From positions 1 through 7,565 of the forward strand of contig CALZJV010000296.1 of the NCBI GenBank assembly GCA_945787595.1: DNA of 7,565 nt, written 5' to 3'. This DNA comes from an uncultured Desulfobacterales bacterium. Its GTDB lineage: Bacteria; Desulfobacterota; Desulfobacteria; Desulfobacterales; JAFDCJ01. The first letter of the stretch is position 1, and every line of letters starts with the position of its first letter. This document shows, in pieces, positions 5,679 through 7,565 of this stretch. A model generated the notes under the pieces. That model had not been told where the DNA came from. It saw only the letters and a program-made list of their open reading frames with translations, and made no database searches. Made by a program: the position numbers and the translations under genes.

Positions 5679-6041
5679 AAAGAAATAAAACTATAAACAG
5701 GCAAATGAAGGGTGCCCTAAATTCTAGGAATTTCATTGAAAATGGCGGGCCTCTGGAAATTCACGGCTGGAAGCTATTTGGATAGATTTGAGTTAGGTGA
5801 CCGGCAGGGTCTTGGAGATGGCAATACTTTTTTGTGCAAAAAAATCAATGTTGACAATAAAGTCAACTTTCGTTATCCGGATGGTTATCGTTTCCGTTTA
5901 ATGCAAGCCTCAATATGTAGAGCTGCAGCTGAAACCAAGACACATTTAGCCAATTACGCTTGATACGCCCTGAAAAAGCAATATCTTATCCTCGTGAACA
6001 TATAAAATAGTTTATTTGGTGCGAAAGGCTAATCGGTTCAT

Positions 6042-6338
6042 ATGAAAACGCTGCCTGAATCAGAAATAAAAAAAATGCTTTCACGGCTTTACTGGGATGT
6101 TAAGTTGCAGCCAGACGAGCTGTACGCGCTGTTAAAAGGTGAAATTGAAAGATTAGGACATGTTGATATCCTGAATCTATACCATAGGATGTTAACGACA
6201 TTTGACTGGTACACGATCTTAAAAATTGTTCCGGACGATAAACTGGGTGAATTACTCAGTGACGCGGTACTTGAAAGAATTCGATTTAGAGATTTGAAAG
6301 AGAAGTTTTTGTATGCCAGACAAATCATACTACAATAA
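6042..6338 (+). CDS. putative antitoxin partner of an AbiEii-type toxin
   Basis: A 98-residue, mostly helical, charged protein with no membrane segment or signal peptide. RLYWDVKLQPDELYALLKGE near residues 15-34, followed by IERLGHVDILNLYHRM, resembles the small F/YWD-containing proteins (DUF6922-like) that often precede AbiEii nucleotidyltransferases; I make that match from pattern, not from a search. The stop codon lies 26 nt inside the following toxin gene, a tight coupling typical of toxin-antitoxin operons with the antitoxin first. ATG 6042 is preceded by AAAGG about 12 nt upstream, which is a weak site. It probably blocks its partner either by direct contact or by an indirect (type IV) route; the sequence does not say which. 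The region is AT-rich compared with tctAB, consistent with acquisition by transfer. Confidence 0.65.
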   Translation: MKTLPESEIKKMLSRLYWDVKLQPDELYALLKGEIERLGHVDILNLYHRMLTTFDWYTILKIVPDDKLGELLSDAVLERIRFRDLKEKFLYARQIILQ

Positions 6339-6987
6339 GCTTTATGCCTTTCAGGACGAGATAATGAATATCGTCCAGAGGCAGGAAGTCGATTTTTACC
6401 TTACTGGGGGTACGGCATTGAGTCGGTGTTATCTGAATCACCGCTATTCAGACGATCTGGATTTTTTTATCAACCAGGCTCCTGATTTCAAGAAACAGGG
6501 CCAACGTGTGGTTACGGCTATCCGGCAGGATAATATAAAGACCGAGATCGGCACCGCGTCTGAATCATTTTTCAGAATTACGGTGCTGAAAGGTCAAATG
6601 CATTTGATAGTAGATTTCGTCAATGACTTAGAAGTTCATTACGGAGGCTTCAAAACGGCAGATTTTTTTCCTAAAATTGATAGCTGGAGAAACATTCTAT
6701 CGAATAAGCTTTCTGCTATAAGTCGTTTGGAACCGAAGGATGTAGCCGATACCCTATTCATTGCCAAAAACTTTTCTTTTCAGTGGCTCCAAATCATCGA
6801 AGAAGCTAAGAACAAGGACCTCTGGGTAAATCCCCTTGATGTTTCACGAATCATTAAAGAATTTCCTGTTAATCTGTTTGATTCCATTAAATGGATTTCT
6901 CCTGTTGATCATAAAGTCTTGGATAAAGAGCGCCTTCAAATGCATGATGACATTTTCTATGGCCGGTCGAATTCGTTGGTGGAATAA
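6313..6987 (+). CDS. nucleotidyltransferase toxin, AbiEii/AbiGii family
   Basis: A 224-residue protein of the DNA polymerase-beta-like nucleotidyltransferase fold. Motif YLTGGTALSRCYLNHRYSDDLDFF (29-52) holds the GG(T)-ALSR nucleotide-binding turn (32-38) and the metal-binding aspartates of DDLD (47-50). LIVDFVND (about 98-105) gives a third acidic strand. NKLSAISRLEPKDVADTLFIA, about residues 130-150, is the conserved Lys/Arg-KD segment of AbiEii proteins. Relatives act as type IV toxins in phage abortive infection, and MenT members transfer nucleotides to tRNA ends. All key residues appear intact, so it is likely functional. It overlaps the upstream antitoxin by 26 nt. ATG 6313 has only a weak purine-rich site (AGAGAAG), so translation probably depends on the upstream gene. 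The substrate cannot be inferred. Confidence 0.85.
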   Translation: MPDKSYYNKLYAFQDEIMNIVQRQEVDFYLTGGTALSRCYLNHRYSDDLDFFINQAPDFKKQGQRVVTAIRQDNIKTEIGTASESFFRITVLKGQMHLIVDFVNDLEVHYGGFKTADFFPKIDSWRNILSNKLSAISRLEPKDVADTLFIAKNFSFQWLQIIEEAKNKDLWVNPLDVSRIIKEFPVNLFDSIKWISPVDHKVLDKERLQMHDDIFYGRSNSLVE

Positions 6988-7419
6988 TAGTGTTGACGGA
7001 TTTCAGAATGTGGCATATTGACCCTGAATTTCAATGTGCCCGTTATGCGTGATGGCATCGTAAGAGTCGAGAACGAATTAGATGAATAGACCACTTTTCA
7101 AATAGCTCTCATTGCTTTCCGTCTCTTCTCTTCGCTTGGGTTTTTAGCAGATCAACGGAAATCAATAAAAAATTTACCCTCAGCATCTTTCGCGTCTCTG
7201 CCTGCCCAACCTGCCCAATGAAATCTCTGTTGCACTTCTCGGCCACCTTCCAAGGGAAATAACGGACGTCTATAAATTAATAAATAACATCCAAAACAAC
7301 CAAACAAGATTTCTATGAAATTTTAGCGTTCAAATTATGCGCTTTCAAGCTATTAAATTGATGGAGTTTAATTTTATTAAGAAAGTTATTTATTTTTTGA
7401 TGGACGTCCCGCTTTTCCT
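6988..7419. other. 430-bp AT-rich spacer without a supported gene
   Basis: Downstream of the toxin there is a short open frame (6997-7078) reading GILTLNFNVPVMRDGIVRVE then NELDE and a stop. It has no start signal and may be the end of a decayed gene. CCTGCCCAACCTGCCCA at 7201-7217 is a short direct repeat. No strong hairpin with a T-tract, tRNA or mobile-element end was seen. An open frame starting at 7337 runs antisense through the dienelactone hydrolase end and is not credible. Confidence 0.5.
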
Positions 7420-7565
7420 TTACTTGATGTGCTTGTCCAGGAAATCCAAGGTCCGCTGCCAGGCGAGTTTCGTCGCCTCAGGGTCGTGGCGCTCACCGGT
7501 TTCGTTGCCGAACCCATGCTGGGCCTGATAGCGATAAAACTCGTAATTTACCGTCCCCTCCTTTA
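7420..7565 (-). CDS. dienelactone hydrolase family protein, C-terminal part (runs off the window)
   Basis: The last 48 codons of a - strand gene are visible, ending at TAA 7422-7420. The translation includes NYEFYRYQAQHGFGNET, then GERHDPEATKLAWQRTLDFL and DKHIK. This is the classic end of alpha/beta-hydrolases of the dienelactone hydrolase family: the His of QHGF is the catalytic His of the Cys/Ser-His-Asp triad, and the helix EATKLAWQRTLDFLDKH closes the fold. The nucleophile and Asp lie outside the window. The family hydrolyses lactones or esters, classically in chloroaromatic degradation, but most members have unknown substrates. The codon use is more GC-rich than the adjoining spacer. 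Confidence 0.85.
   Translation of the reverse strand, partial: KEGTVNYEFYRYQAQHGFGNETGERHDPEATKLAWQRTLDFLDKHIK

Larger units (their letters stand above)
5446..6041. other. 600-bp spacer with a long palindrome and short repeats; no supported gene
   Basis: Besides the palindrome at 5511-5593 and the 9-bp repeat at 5652-5678, this stretch has a small perfect inverted repeat, GTTGAC-AATAAA-GTCAAC, at 5850-5867. A 73-residue open frame (ATG 5742 to 5963) lacks a Shine-Dalgarno and any motif I know; its end (LMQASICRAAAETKTHLANYA) looks protein-like, so a gene remnant is possible. TATAAAAT at 6001-6008 lies about 34 bp before the toxin-antitoxin operon and could be its -10 element, but no -35 match is evident. 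Confidence 0.5.

Noticed and set aside
5742..5963. 73-residue open frame between uspA and the toxin-antitoxin module
   Set aside because: No Shine-Dalgarno, no recognised domain, mixed composition and an inverted repeat inside it; mentioned only as a possible remnant.
7337..7528. 63-residue + strand open frame near the right end
   Set aside because: Its second half is antisense to the dienelactone hydrolase C-terminus, and it has no ribosome binding site.

Overview
The window looks like a piece of chromosome from an anaerobic, probably uncultured bacterium, most likely a Desulfobacterota (old Deltaproteobacteria) lineage. This is an inference from the gene mix (TctAB transporter, Tat-exported iron-sulphur protein, a likely selenoprotein, UspA), from the repeat-laden intergenic regions, and from the change from GC-rich transporter genes to AT-richer DNA on the right. 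No rRNA or tRNA is present to confirm it.

Layout. Positions 1-43 may hold the last codons of an upstream gene, followed by a strong GC-rich hairpin (70-99). tctA (176-1663) and tctB (1674-2174) on the + strand encode the membrane part of a tripartite tricarboxylate transporter. Converging on them from the - strand is a cluster, read right to left: a truncated Tat-exported 4Fe-4S protein (4073-3552), the tail of a membrane protein in another frame (about 3603-3412), a tiny one-helix membrane protein whose in-frame UGA is probably selenocysteine (3303-3139), an ECF sigma factor (3182-2559) and a small zinc-type anti-sigma factor (2572-2309). A gene-free stretch of about 900 bp (4074-4971) contains several different heptanucleotide tandem arrays. 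It is followed by uspA (4972-5445), a long imperfect palindrome (5511-5593), a two-gene AbiEii-type toxin-antitoxin module (6042-6987), a second gene-poor stretch, and the 3' end of a dienelactone hydrolase gene on the - strand (7565-7420).

The most interesting part is 3139-3303. A protein of 29 codons with a good Shine-Dalgarno and one transmembrane helix ends at UGA. The frame stays open for another 24 codons, giving Sec-x4-Cys just after the membrane helix. Ten nucleotides past the UGA is a perfect 6-bp hairpin with an AGGU loop, matching the placement and loop of the E. coli fdhF SECIS element. That loop is also part of the Shine-Dalgarno of the ECF sigma gene, so selenocysteine decoding and sigma translation would use the same RNA. 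The sigma and anti-sigma genes overlap, and the anti-sigma has the H-x3-C-x2-C zinc motif used for thiol sensing in some relatives. A selenium- or redox-linked regulatory unit is therefore plausible. The Fe-S and membrane genes upstream appear to have been fused by an internal deletion, so the locus may be partly decayed in this strain.
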